NCBI GenBank assembly: GCA_964584325.1
Contig: CAZOZP010000058.1
Coordinates: 1 to 20,524 of the forward strand
Length of the DNA: 20,524 nucleotides
Direction of reading: 5' to 3'
Source of the DNA: CAZOZP01 sp964584325
GTDB lineage: Bacteria > Bacteroidota > Ignavibacteria > Ignavibacteriales > Melioribacteraceae
Below are positions 1 to 7,393 of this stretch, piece after piece. Numbering within the stretch: position 1 is the stretch's first letter; the number at the start of each line of letters is the position of its first letter. Both the position numbers and the translations under genes were made by a program. The notes beneath the pieces are model-generated. The model saw nothing but the letters and a program-made list of their open reading frames with translations, searched no databases and was not told the DNA's origin.

Positions 1-422
1 GCAAGTACCTGTCCGGTTAAGTCAGAAGAAGCAATCTGTTGAGGACGGGCAGAGCCGTTGGAAATGGTTACTTTTACGTGATCTGTCTTAAATTGTTTGC
101 CCTCATAAGTTATTGTTGCCTGATAAATAGTATAATCGCCTGTTTCGGCCTTTTGAAGTACATAAGTTAATGAAATTGAACTGTTAAATTTTCCGTTAAT
201 CCACTGCATACTTGTACTTTGAGATGGGCCGGAAAGCACATCAAATCCACGGAAATCAGGAGGAGTAAAATTTTTTACATTATTTGCATCTCCCCCCGAG
301 AAAGTAAATGTGATGCGAAAACTCTGACTTTGGGGTACAGGATTTCTATCAAGCTCAGCATTGAAATCTTGTGCACAAACACTAATTGCAAGAATTATCA
401 ATAATAAAACTAATTGTTTCAT
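1..422 (-). CDS. batD: BatD (BtrD) family protein, N-terminal part, cut by window edge
   Basis: This is the first 140 codons of a gene that continues past the left edge. It starts with ATG at 422-420. A GAGG Shine-Dalgarno overlaps the batC stop (TGAGG, then six bases, then ATG). The N-terminus is a Sec signal peptide (KQLVLLLIILAISVCAQ), followed by an exported beta-rich segment. That segment holds the BatD-family pattern of 'DRNPV', then 'FRITFTF', then 'PPDF..FDVLSGPSQSTSMQ', with 'INGK' after it. BatD proteins (PF13584) are anchored envelope proteins of the Bacteroides aerotolerance operon, whose biochemical role is unclear. The gene lies 8 nt after batC, so the two are surely co-transcribed. 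Only the extracytoplasmic N-terminal region is visible; the expected C-terminal membrane segment and cytoplasmic tail lie outside the window. Confidence 0.9.
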   Translation of the reverse strand, partial: MKQLVLLLIILAISVCAQDFNAELDRNPVPQSQSFRITFTFSGGDANNVKNFTPPDFRGFDVLSGPSQSTSMQWINGKFNSSISLTYVLQKAETGDYTIYQATITYEGKQFKTDHVKVTISNGSARPQQIASSDLTGQVL

Positions 423-430
423 TTGGTACC

Positions 431-1120
431 TCACCAGTCTTTTTCCTTTTGAACCGGCACACCTTTCTTTTGTCTTAGTTTCTTCTGCAGGTCCTGTTCA
501 TTGTTTTTTATTGCATTCAGCATCGCTTCGGCTTGTTCCTTACTAATTTTTTCATCTTTTGGTTCAGGTTTTTGCTCGTTATTCTTTTTATCATTTTTTT
601 CTTTTTTATTGTCTTGCTGCTGCTGCTGATCTTTGTTTTGTTCTTCGTTCTTATCTTTTTTATCCTGATTCTTATTCTGCTGTTGCTGCTGTTGTTGTTG
701 TTGCATCATTCTTAAGGCGGCAGATAGATTTGTTTTTGTATCCATATCCTTCGGATTAAGTTTTAAGGAATTAATATAGGAGTCAATACTTTCCTTTGGC
801 TTTTGATTTTTAAGGTATGAATTGCCTATATTGTGATGAACTTGTGCTCTTTGTGCCTTATCTTTTGTTAATTCAAGAGACTTGTTAAATTCCCTAATGG
901 CATCTTCATATCTTCCTTGTTTATAAAGTGCGTCGGCTAAATTGAATCTCGCATTAAAATTAGTGCTGTCTTGTTCAATGCCTTTTCTGAAATTTACTTC
1001 AGCATCGCTGAATTTATTCTTTTCATAAAGATCCACGCCACTGTTAATTTGCTCACGTAAATCCTGAGCATGCAACAGTATAAAACTGAAAACACACAAT
1101 AGCAGAGCTTTTTTAATCAT
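431..1120 (-). CDS. batC: BatC-like TPR protein with polyglutamine tracts
   Basis: An exported TPR protein of 229 aa. Residues 1-18 are a signal peptide (MIKKALLLCVFSFILLHA). About three TPR units follow (roughly 22-55, 56-89 and 93-126), with typical pieces such as 'FNARFNLADALYKQGRYEDA' and 'HHNIGNSYLKNQ'. The second half is very polar: Q140-149 is ten glutamines, a second Q5 run follows, and K/N/D/E-rich low complexity leads to a conserved-looking end that includes 'SKEQAEAMLNAI'. TPR proteins at this operon position (BatC) are thought to scaffold the BatA/BatB VWA proteins on the periplasmic side. The start overlaps the batB stop by 8 nt (1113-1120), which implies translational coupling. 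The glutamine runs use mixed CAA/CAG codons. Confidence 0.92.
   Translation of the reverse strand: MIKKALLLCVFSFILLHAQDLREQINSGVDLYEKNKFSDAEVNFRKGIEQDSTNFNARFNLADALYKQGRYEDAIREFNKSLELTKDKAQRAQVHHNIGNSYLKNQKPKESIDSYINSLKLNPKDMDTKTNLSAALRMMQQQQQQQQQNKNQDKKDKNEEQNKDQQQQQDNKKEKNDKKNNEQKPEPKDEKISKEQAEAMLNAIKNNEQDLQKKLRQKKGVPVQKEKDW
614..628 (-). repeat. Short CAG/CAA (polyQ) codon repeat in batC
   Basis: Five consecutive glutamine codons read on the minus strand, four CAG and one CAA. They lie in the charged low-complexity half of BatC and could vary in length by replication slippage. Confidence 0.8.
677..706 (-). repeat. Ten-codon CAA/CAG (polyQ) repeat in batC
   Basis: Ten consecutive glutamine codons (residues 140-149 of BatC) in a mix of CAA and CAG, directly after two Met codons. 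The run joins the TPR half to the charged tail. Confidence 0.85.
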
Positions 1121-2153
1121 CGCTTAAATCTTTTTCCATTTTTATAAAAACTTTTGACCTTATGCCGGAAATAAATAACTCGATTACGATAAGAAGAAAT
1201 GCAGGGAAAAGGAAAAAGTAGAATCTATCTTCATAAGTAATTATTCTAGTTGTGCCGAATTCGGTCTTTGTGATTCCGGAAAGCTCCGTATAGATTTTAT
1301 CCAACTCGGATAAACTTCCGGAGGCTCTGAAGTATTTTCCGTTTCCGGCAGAGACTATCTCTGAAAGTATTTCTTCATTGAGCTTTGTAAGAACTGTGTT
1401 CCCATATAGATCTTTCTTGAATCCTATATTGTTGCCGCGTGAATCATAAACCGGAATCGGGACGCCGCCGGGTGATCCTACACCAACAGAATAAATCTTG
1501 ATTCCTTCACTATTAAGCCTTGAAGCTGTCTCAACTGCACTTCCCTCGTGATCTTCTCCGTCTGTGATAAGTATTATCGCCTTATTAGTCGGAATATCCT
1601 TCTTAAATGACTTTCCGGCTGTTTCAAGCGCGGCAGAAAGTGCAGTTCCCGGAACAGGTACTGAGGAAACATCAACAGCAGAGAGGAGGAGGTTAGCTGC
1701 TGCATAGTCAGTAGTAAGAGGAAATTGCACATAGGCTTCTCCGCTGAATACAATTAGGCCGATTCTATCTCCCTGTAACTTTTCAATTAGTTTCCCGATT
1801 TCATATTTTGCTTTCTCAAGTCTCGAAGGCTTAATATCTTCTGCTTTCATACTAAGAGAAACATCAAGCACAATCATTACGTCTATACCGCTTTGTTTAA
1901 CATCTTCTGCTTTTGTGCCGATCTGAGGATTAGCAAGAGCAATAACGATGAAAGAAAATGCAAATAAAAGGAATAGTCCTTTTATCCAGGGCTTAAGTAT
2001 GCTTCTATTTGAAAATAAACTACGGTGCATACCGCTTTGAGCAAATTTCAATAAGCTTCTTTTTGTAAGAAATTCAGCAATCCACAATACTGCGGCAAAT
2101 AGCGGCAAAAGATAAAGTAAAAACAGATAATCCGGATTCGCAAATCTGAACAT
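1113..2153 (-). CDS. batB: BatB-like VWA-domain membrane protein
   Basis: A 346-aa membrane-anchored von Willebrand factor A protein, second of a BatA/BatB pair. Two hydrophobic segments precede the VWA domain (about 9-27 and 58-75) and one follows it (about 312-330). The MIDAS metal site is complete: D97-x-S99-x-S101 in 'VLDVSLSM', T170 in 'PGTALSAAL', and D198 in 'ILITDGEDHEG'. The core region 'DRIGLIVFSGEAYVQFPLT' is typical of the BatA/B family. VWA domains of this type bind partner proteins through a divalent metal. The ATG lies 5 nt after the batA stop, with AGG four bases upstream, and the gene overlaps batC by 8 nt. The exact role of Bat proteins is unsettled; a link to oxidative or envelope stress is family knowledge. 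Confidence 0.95.
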   Translation of the reverse strand: MFRFANPDYLFLLYLLPLFAAVLWIAEFLTKRSLLKFAQSGMHRSLFSNRSILKPWIKGLFLLFAFSFIVIALANPQIGTKAEDVKQSGIDVMIVLDVSLSMKAEDIKPSRLEKAKYEIGKLIEKLQGDRIGLIVFSGEAYVQFPLTTDYAAANLLLSAVDVSSVPVPGTALSAALETAGKSFKKDIPTNKAIILITDGEDHEGSAVETASRLNSEGIKIYSVGVGSPGGVPIPVYDSRGNNIGFKKDLYGNTVLTKLNEEILSEIVSAGNGKYFRASGSLSELDKIYTELSGITKTEFGTTRIITYEDRFYFFLFPAFLLIVIELFISGIRSKVFIKMEKDLSDD

Positions 2154-2158
2154 ATGAC

Positions 2159-3154
2159 CTAAGGTAATCTTTTAAAATAAGTTCTTGATAACACAAATTC
2201 GCCGGCAAGTAAAATAAGCGAAGCAAATGCCCAGAGATAGAATAATTCTGTTGCGTTTCTGAATGATGTAATTTCAACTTTTGATTTTTCGAGTTTGTCA
2301 ATTTCATCATAAATGCTGCGAAGCTTATTTTTATTTTCAGCTCTGAAATATTTCCCGCCTGTTAAATCGGCAATTTTTTTTAATAAATCCTCATCTATAT
2401 TTACAGGAACATTCTGATACCTTGTCCCAAATTGTGTTTTAAACGGATAAGGCGCCATTCCTTTTGTCCCAACTCCAATTGCATATACCCGAATTTTATA
2501 TTTCTCGGCAATCTGCGCTGCTGAAAGCGGGTCAATTTCTCCTGCATTGTTTTCCCCGTCAGTAAGAAGAATTATCACTTTGCTTTTGGATTTACCGTCT
2601 TTTAGTCTGTTAACTCCGTTTGCCAAAGCATTGCCGATTGCAGTTCCATCTTCCATAATGCCTGTGCGTACTTCTTTCAGAAGACCAAGGAGAACAGAAT
2701 AGTCAATTGTAAGCGGACACTGAGTAAAAGCTTCTCGGGAAAATATAACCAATCCGATTTTATCGGTTACTCTGCCTTTAATAAAATCTGAAATCACATC
2801 TTTTGCAGCTTCAATTCTGTTAGGTCTGAAATCTTCAGCAAGCATGCTCGATGAAATATCCAGCACTATGCTGATATCAATTCCTTCAGTATAAATATTT
2901 TCACCGCTTGAAAATGTCTGTGGTCTGGCCATTGCAATAATCAGGAAAACCAAAGATATAATTCTTAAAAAGAAGGGTAAATCCCTAAGAATTTCCCTTA
3001 AATTCTTTTTGCCACGGTTTATGTTCTTTGTAGATGAATATAAAATTTTTGGTTTCCTGCTTTTACCCCATTTGTAATAATACCATACCATTAAAGGAAT
3101 AATGGCAAGAAATGTAAAAACCCATGGGTAAGCAAATGAGACGTTATTCAGCAT
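2159..3154 (-). CDS. batA: BatA-like VWA-domain membrane protein
   Basis: A 331-aa membrane protein with an N-terminal BatA region (hydrophobic segments about 9-27 and 62-77), a VWA domain from about residue 92 to 285, and a C-terminal transmembrane segment (about 305-322). The MIDAS is complete: D99-x-S101-x-S103 in 'VLDISSSM', T171 in 'DGTAIGNAL', and D199 in 'LLTDGENNAG'. The 'DKIGLVIFSREAFTQCPLT' core closely parallels that of the next gene, so batA and batB are ancient tandem paralogues. The start codon lies inside the end of the preceding gene (11-nt overlap, 3144-3154), a sign of translational coupling. It probably acts as an inner-membrane platform with BatB, the TPR protein BatC and the MoxR ATPase; this is inferred from operon conservation. 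Confidence 0.95.
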   Translation of the reverse strand: MLNNVSFAYPWVFTFLAIIPLMVWYYYKWGKSRKPKILYSSTKNINRGKKNLREILRDLPFFLRIISLVFLIIAMARPQTFSSGENIYTEGIDISIVLDISSSMLAEDFRPNRIEAAKDVISDFIKGRVTDKIGLVIFSREAFTQCPLTIDYSVLLGLLKEVRTGIMEDGTAIGNALANGVNRLKDGKSKSKVIILLTDGENNAGEIDPLSAAQIAEKYKIRVYAIGVGTKGMAPYPFKTQFGTRYQNVPVNIDEDLLKKIADLTGGKYFRAENKNKLRSIYDEIDKLEKSKVEITSFRNATELFYLWAFASLILLAGEFVLSRTYFKRLP

Positions 3155-4082
3155 TATTTACCCCGGATTGATAAGTTTTGGGTGGTATAGTATGATTTAC
3201 TGTATTTACTGCCAGTTCCATCATTTTCTCGTTTACACCTGCCAAAGGAATAAATTTTGCAAATTTCACCATATCTGCTGTTTCAAAAAACTCTCTGAGT
3301 GAAGAACTTATAAGTTCAGTGTCTTTGAATTTTTCAAGTTCTGTAAGAATTTCTGCAGATGTTAATTCCAAAGCTGCAATACCGTATCTCTTTTCAAAGT
3401 AGCTTCTGATAATCTCTGTAATAGCTGAATGATACTGTTTAATCTCTCCGGATTGCCATAGTTTCATTGATTCAAGATTACGAAGTTTTCTTAAGGCTTC
3501 TTCATGAGCCGGAATTTCAGGTTCTTTGATTTCCTGAGCAATTCCTTTCCTGTTTTTCCAATATTTAAATATCAGAAATCCAATTATCATTATTAGTAGA
3601 ATAATTCCGAGAGTCCATAATATTATTTCTGTCCAATCCAACGGAATCTTAACAGGCGGTTTGATATCTTTTATTTCTGCTTCTGCTTTTACAGGAATTT
3701 TATTCACTTTAATGCTTAATGAATCAGAATAAATTGTATATACCGAATCGACTCCTTTTATTTTATACTTAACCGCTACAGGCGGTATTGTAACATCAGC
3801 AGAATCATATACAGAGAATAAATACTTATAAACAGAAGGAGAGTCTTTTTTATCATTGGATTTTTCAGGCAGATTCTTTTTCAAAATGACAAGATTCTTT
3901 ACTGTATCAGGAAACTCAGGCCTGCTGAATTCAATTTTGTCATCCGCTGCTATTGTCAATGTATAATTTATATAATCGCCGATAAGATAAGCGGATGAAT
4001 CTGTTTTTACTGATACTGAAATCTGCTGCGCTGAAATCATTAATCCGGCTAAAAAAAATAGCAGTATAGTTTTTCTAATCAT
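3144..4082 (-). CDS. BatD-like single-pass membrane protein of the MoxR/Bat operon
   Basis: A 312-aa protein with a signal peptide (residues 1-18, ending in S-A-Q), an exported beta-rich domain (about 20-145), one transmembrane helix (about 151-173) and a basic cytoplasmic domain. The C-terminal part has a helical pattern, 'HSAITEIIRSYFEKRYGI' followed by 'ALELTSAEIL'. I associate this with the cytoplasmic tails of BatD/DUF4381-type proteins found between DUF58 and batA. It has the same topology as BatD but is shorter and distinct from the true batD at the end of this operon. The ATG shares four bases with the DUF58 stop (ATGA, 4079-4082), and the gene overlaps batA by 11 nt. The molecular function is unknown. 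Confidence 0.85.
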   Translation of the reverse strand: MIRKTILLFFLAGLMISAQQISVSVKTDSSAYLIGDYINYTLTIAADDKIEFSRPEFPDTVKNLVILKKNLPEKSNDKKDSPSVYKYLFSVYDSADVTIPPVAVKYKIKGVDSVYTIYSDSLSIKVNKIPVKAEAEIKDIKPPVKIPLDWTEIILWTLGIILLIMIIGFLIFKYWKNRKGIAQEIKEPEIPAHEEALRKLRNLESMKLWQSGEIKQYHSAITEIIRSYFEKRYGIAALELTSAEILTELEKFKDTELISSSLREFFETADMVKFAKFIPLAGVNEKMMELAVNTVNHTIPPKTYQSGVNNAE

Positions 4083-4951
4083 CTTTTTTCACGCTGTTTA
4101 AAGAAATCAATGAGAGATTTAACATATGGACGGTCTATATCAACAGGTATTGTATCAATGTTGCCGGATCTGAACATACCGGCCAGATTATTCTTTCTTA
4201 GTTTTGAATTATGCTCAAACCACTTTCTAAAATCAGTCTCGGAGGTATCTAATGTAATAATTTCTCCTGTTTCGGCATCAATAAAATCGGCAAGTCCAAT
4301 CTCAGGAATTTCTCTTTCTTTGGAATCAGAGAGTTCAACAGCAATAAGGTCATGTTTTCGACCGACAATTTTTAATATCTTTCCGAATCCATCATCGATG
4401 AAATCTGAAATCAAGAATGCAATGCTTCGTTTTTTAACAGTATGGTTGAAATACTCAAGAGCCATTCTTAAGTCAGTAAGACTTTCACCGGGTTCAAATG
4501 ATAGTACATCCCTCACAATTCGAAGTGCATGGGTTTTTCCTTTGCGCGGGGGGACAAATTTTTCAATTTTGTCCGAAAATAAAATTAAGCCTACCTTATC
4601 ATTGTTTTTTAATGCTGAAAAGGCAAGTATTGCTGATATTTCTGCAGCAACTTGCTGTTTTGTTTTAATATGGGTTCCGAATTGCTGGGAGCCGCTCATA
4701 TCAACAAGCAACATTACTGTAAGCTCTCTTTCTTCTTCAAATACTTTTACAAAAGGATGACCGTATCTGGCTGTAACATTCCAGTCAATGTTTCTGACAT
4801 CATCACCCGGCTGGTATTCTCTTACTTCAGAGAATTCCATCCCTCTTCCTTTGAAGACAGAATGATATTCGCCTGAAAAGAGCTGATTTACCAAACCTTT
4901 GGTTTTTATCTCAATATGGCGAACTTGTTGAATTAATTCTTTGGTAGTCAT
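4079..4951 (-). CDS. DUF58 domain protein (VWA-like fold)
   Basis: A 290-aa soluble protein of the DUF58 family (PF01882). The family signature is present near residues 40-70: 'REYQPGDDVRNIDWNVTAR', followed by 'PFVKVFEEE'. A VWA-like metal-site motif follows, D84-M-S86-G-S88 in 'LLVDMSGSQ'. A later Asp-containing strand ('FLISDFIDD') takes the place of the usual third MIDAS element. DUF58 proteins are regularly encoded next to moxR and are thought to be partners or clients of the MoxR ATPase. No transmembrane segment is obvious, so a cytoplasmic site is likely. The gene follows moxR by 5 nt, with AAGGG just upstream of the ATG, and overlaps the next gene by 4 nt. Confidence 0.94.
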   Translation of the reverse strand: MTTKELIQQVRHIEIKTKGLVNQLFSGEYHSVFKGRGMEFSEVREYQPGDDVRNIDWNVTARYGHPFVKVFEEERELTVMLLVDMSGSQQFGTHIKTKQQVAAEISAILAFSALKNNDKVGLILFSDKIEKFVPPRKGKTHALRIVRDVLSFEPGESLTDLRMALEYFNHTVKKRSIAFLISDFIDDGFGKILKIVGRKHDLIAVELSDSKEREIPEIGLADFIDAETGEIITLDTSETDFRKWFEHNSKLRKNNLAGMFRSGNIDTIPVDIDRPYVKSLIDFFKQREKR

Positions 4952-4956
4952 AACCC

Positions 4957-5940
4957 TTAAGGAACTTCCACTCTGTTAAGAATTTTTTCTATTACATTTT
5001 CCGAGGTAATTTCTTCAGCTTCGGCTTCATAAGTTACAGCTATTCTGTGTCTTAATACATCCATGCAAACGGCTCTGACATCTTCAGGAATTACATATCC
5101 TCTGCGTCTGATGAATGCCATTGCTCTTGCACCAAGAGCGAGATTAATTGTAGCTCTTGGAGATGCGCCGTAGCTTATCAGACTTTTTAGCTCAGGTAAA
5201 TCGTATGATTTGGGGTCTCTTGATGCGAATACTATATCAAGAATGTATCGTTCAATTTTTTCATCTACATAAATATCTTTAATTAGTTCGCGTGCAGCCG
5301 AAATATCAGAAGGTTTGATTATTGCATTTACTTTGGCAGGAATATCAGAAATATTCTGTCTCATTACCTTCAATTCTTCTTCTTTTGAAGGGTAAGTTAT
5401 TTTAACTTTTAACATAAACCTGTCAACCTGTGCCTCAGGAAGGGGGTAAGTTCCCTCCTGTTCAATGGGATTCTGGGTGGCAAGTACGAGGAAAGGTTCC
5501 TGAAGTTTGAATGTTTCTTCACCTATCGTAACTTGTCTTTCCTGCATCGCTTCGAGCAGAGCACTCTGTACTTTTGCGGGTGCACGGTTAATTTCATCAG
5601 CAAGAATAAAATTTGCAAAAACCGGACCTTTTTTAATTGAAAAGTTTCCGTCTTTCTGATTATAAATCATTGTTCCAATTAAATCAGCCGGAAGAAGATC
5701 CGGAGTAAATTGTATTCGTTGGAATTTTGCCTGCATTGTTGAAGCAAGTGTTTTAATTGCAAGAGTTTTCGCAAGACCCGGAACTCCTTCAAGAAGTATG
5801 TGCCCGTTTGAAAGTAATCCGATAAGCAGCCTCTCTATCATATATTTCTGGCCGACAATTATTTTGCTTATTTCATTTGTCAAAATATCAACAAATTCGC
5901 TTTCGCGTTTAATCTTTTCATTTAATGCTGTGATTTCCAA
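4957..5940 (-). CDS. moxR: MoxR-family AAA+ ATPase
   Basis: A cytoplasmic AAA+ ATPase of the MoxR family, 327 aa with the start chosen here. Visible motifs: Walker A 'GVPGLAKT' (52-59), Walker B with 'ILADEINRAPAKVQSALLEA' (from about 112), sensor 1 'ATQNP' (154-158) and 'EAQVDRFMLK' (169-178). A C-terminal lid domain holds 'SPRATINLALGARAMA'. MoxR proteins act as chaperone-like ATPases on metal-binding VWA proteins, which fits the three VWA-type proteins encoded directly downstream. Start choice: TTG at 5940-5938 has a well-spaced GAGGA five bases upstream and yields the usual N-terminus ('EITALNEKIK'). The alternative TTG at 5973 would add 11 residues with no well-placed Shine-Dalgarno. There is no in-frame ATG before the Walker A motif. 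This is the first gene of the Bat operon. Confidence 0.93.
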   Translation of the reverse strand: MEITALNEKIKRESEFVDILTNEISKIIVGQKYMIERLLIGLLSNGHILLEGVPGLAKTLAIKTLASTMQAKFQRIQFTPDLLPADLIGTMIYNQKDGNFSIKKGPVFANFILADEINRAPAKVQSALLEAMQERQVTIGEETFKLQEPFLVLATQNPIEQEGTYPLPEAQVDRFMLKVKITYPSKEEELKVMRQNISDIPAKVNAIIKPSDISAARELIKDIYVDEKIERYILDIVFASRDPKSYDLPELKSLISYGASPRATINLALGARAMAFIRRRGYVIPEDVRAVCMDVLRHRIAVTYEAEAEEITSENVIEKILNRVEVP

Positions 5941-5945
5941 TTTAT

Positions 5946-5950
5946 TCCTC
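5946..5950 (-). promoter_or_regulatory. Shine-Dalgarno (GAGGA) fixing the moxR TTG start
   Basis: GAGGA on the minus strand, followed by five bases (ATAAA) and TTG at 5940-5938. The spacing is near optimal and supports this start over the upstream TTG at 5973. Confidence 0.6.
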
Positions 5951-6027
5951 AATCTGTTTTGCAAATATTCCAAAATTTAAATTGCCTTCTACATAACCAT
6001 ATTTCAAAAGTTCCATAATTCAATACC

Positions 6028-6035
6028 CAAAGATA
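6028..6035 (-). promoter_or_regulatory. Candidate Bacteroidota-type -7 element for the moxR/bat operon
   Basis: The minus strand reads TATCTTTG, a full match to the TAnnTTTG consensus of Bacteroidota sigma-A promoters. It sits in the 196-nt gap between the last glycan gene and moxR, about 88 nt before the chosen start. No matching TTTG lies 19-21 nt upstream, and the motif is short enough to occur by chance in AT-rich DNA, so this is weak. Confidence 0.3.
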
Positions 6036-6136
6036 TAAAAAATGAAATTCTTTACCTTGTTACAATTAAACAGTGATTGTATAAGTGTGCTTTAAATAGC
6101 AGAATCAAGGTTTTTGTTAATATGTTAGACGCTTTA

Positions 6137-7393
6137 CTATAAAATCGAATCATAGAACTCCAGGTGCCTGCCGGATACTATACTGTAGGTAAATCTAAAA
6201 GCAACTGATCTTCTGGCATTTTGACCTAATATATCGGAATCAGTTCTTGAATTATATATCCAGCTTATTCCTTTCGCAAAGTCTTCAATTGAAAAAGGAT
6301 CAGCTAAGTAACCGTTGGATTTATGGTTTATCATATCAGGCATTCCGCCTATATTAAATGCAACTGCAGGCGTACCGCAGGAAAGAGATTCCATAACTGT
6401 ATTTGGCAGATTATCTTGTACAGACGGCGCTGCAAATACATCTGCAGCATTATAGCACATTGCCAAATTATCGTCTCCGCTGATTCTGCCTAAAAGCTTT
6501 ACCCTGATATCCATTGCGCTTGCAATTTCTTGCCCACCTTTACCTAAAACCAATAATACAAGTTTTTCTTTTGGAATCATTTTTTCCTTTATGATGAGCT
6601 CAATGGTCTCTTTCAGTAAATCCAAACCTTTTCTTTTTTCTGATAACGAGTAAGCATTGAAAAGGATACTGAAACTGTCAGAATCCACACCTATAGATTT
6701 TTTTGCCTCAGCTTTAGCAATAGGACGGAATTTTGATATATCCAATGCATTGGGAATTGTTTCAATTCTGAAGTCGTTTAATATGCTGCTGCGAATAGCG
6801 GCATCTGCAAGCCACACGCTGGGAGAAATAAAGTGCAGTTCTGCACTCTGGTAAATTGCTGTTTTCCTCAATTGCATAAGATTTGCCAATGCACCTTTAA
6901 ATACACATCTAAGCGCCGGACAATCAGTACATTCTGTTTCATACTTTCGGCATTCCAGGCTGTAATGACATCCTCCTGTAAATGGCCACATATCGTGCAT
7001 AGTCCAGACAACAGGTATATCCTGATCAAATAGCTGATCCAGTGTTCCAAGTGAGAAGAATCCTTCATTAATCCAATGCAGGTGAAGTATATCATATTCT
7101 TTTAGAAATGAAGATTTAAGGAATCTGTAACCATAATGCGGGAAGGAAAATCTGTCTGAATAATCATTAGCAAGAACTGAACTAAATAATCTGTCTGCAA
7201 AAATCCTTGATGAGTTCAGCATTCTGGGGATAAAAGAATTACCGGCACTGTGGATGAAATCGTATCCGGAAAATTTCCTTTGAACAAACATATCGGAATC
7301 GACATTTCTTTCTCTTAAAGACTTACAGAGGTTTAATGCTGCACGTGCGGCTCCGCCGTTGGTATCAGAATTACATATATGAAGTATTCTCAT
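6137..7393 (-). CDS. Glycosyltransferase family 4 (GT-B fold) with a cysteine cluster
   Basis: A 418-aa retaining GT-B glycosyltransferase. The N-terminal acceptor domain starts 'MRILHICNSDTNGGAARAAL'. The C-terminal donor domain carries 'AADVFAAPSVQDNLPNTVME', then 'SLSCGTPAVAFNIGGMPD' (about 317-352), a D-x7-E form of the GT4 nucleotide-sugar motif. An unusual insert after 'HDMWPFTGGCHYS' has cysteines at 142, 148, 155, 158 and 163 (C-x2-CP spacing at 155-158), which could bind metal or form a structural knot. I recall similar clusters in other GT4 enzymes of polysaccharide loci. It is the last gene of the glycan operon; its ATG overlaps the FkbM stop (ATGA, 7390-7393). The sugar donor and acceptor cannot be told from sequence. 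Confidence 0.92.
   Translation of the reverse strand: MRILHICNSDTNGGAARAALNLCKSLRERNVDSDMFVQRKFSGYDFIHSAGNSFIPRMLNSSRIFADRLFSSVLANDYSDRFSFPHYGYRFLKSSFLKEYDILHLHWINEGFFSLGTLDQLFDQDIPVVWTMHDMWPFTGGCHYSLECRKYETECTDCPALRCVFKGALANLMQLRKTAIYQSAELHFISPSVWLADAAIRSSILNDFRIETIPNALDISKFRPIAKAEAKKSIGVDSDSFSILFNAYSLSEKRKGLDLLKETIELIIKEKMIPKEKLVLLVLGKGGQEIASAMDIRVKLLGRISGDDNLAMCYNAADVFAAPSVQDNLPNTVMESLSCGTPAVAFNIGGMPDMINHKSNGYLADPFSIEDFAKGISWIYNSRTDSDILGQNARRSVAFRFTYSIVSGRHLEFYDSIL

Noticed and set aside
4110..4760. Long plus-strand ORF (216 codons) opposite DUF58
   Set aside because: It lies wholly antisense to a confidently recognised gene. Its product is Ser/Ile-rich with no motif, and no ribosome site is apparent; it is a shadow of the minus-strand codon pattern.
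6054..6111. ACCTTG/CAAGGT inverted repeat after the glycan operon as a terminator
   Set aside because: Arms are only 6 bp and 46 nt apart with no T run; not distinguishable from chance in AT-rich DNA.
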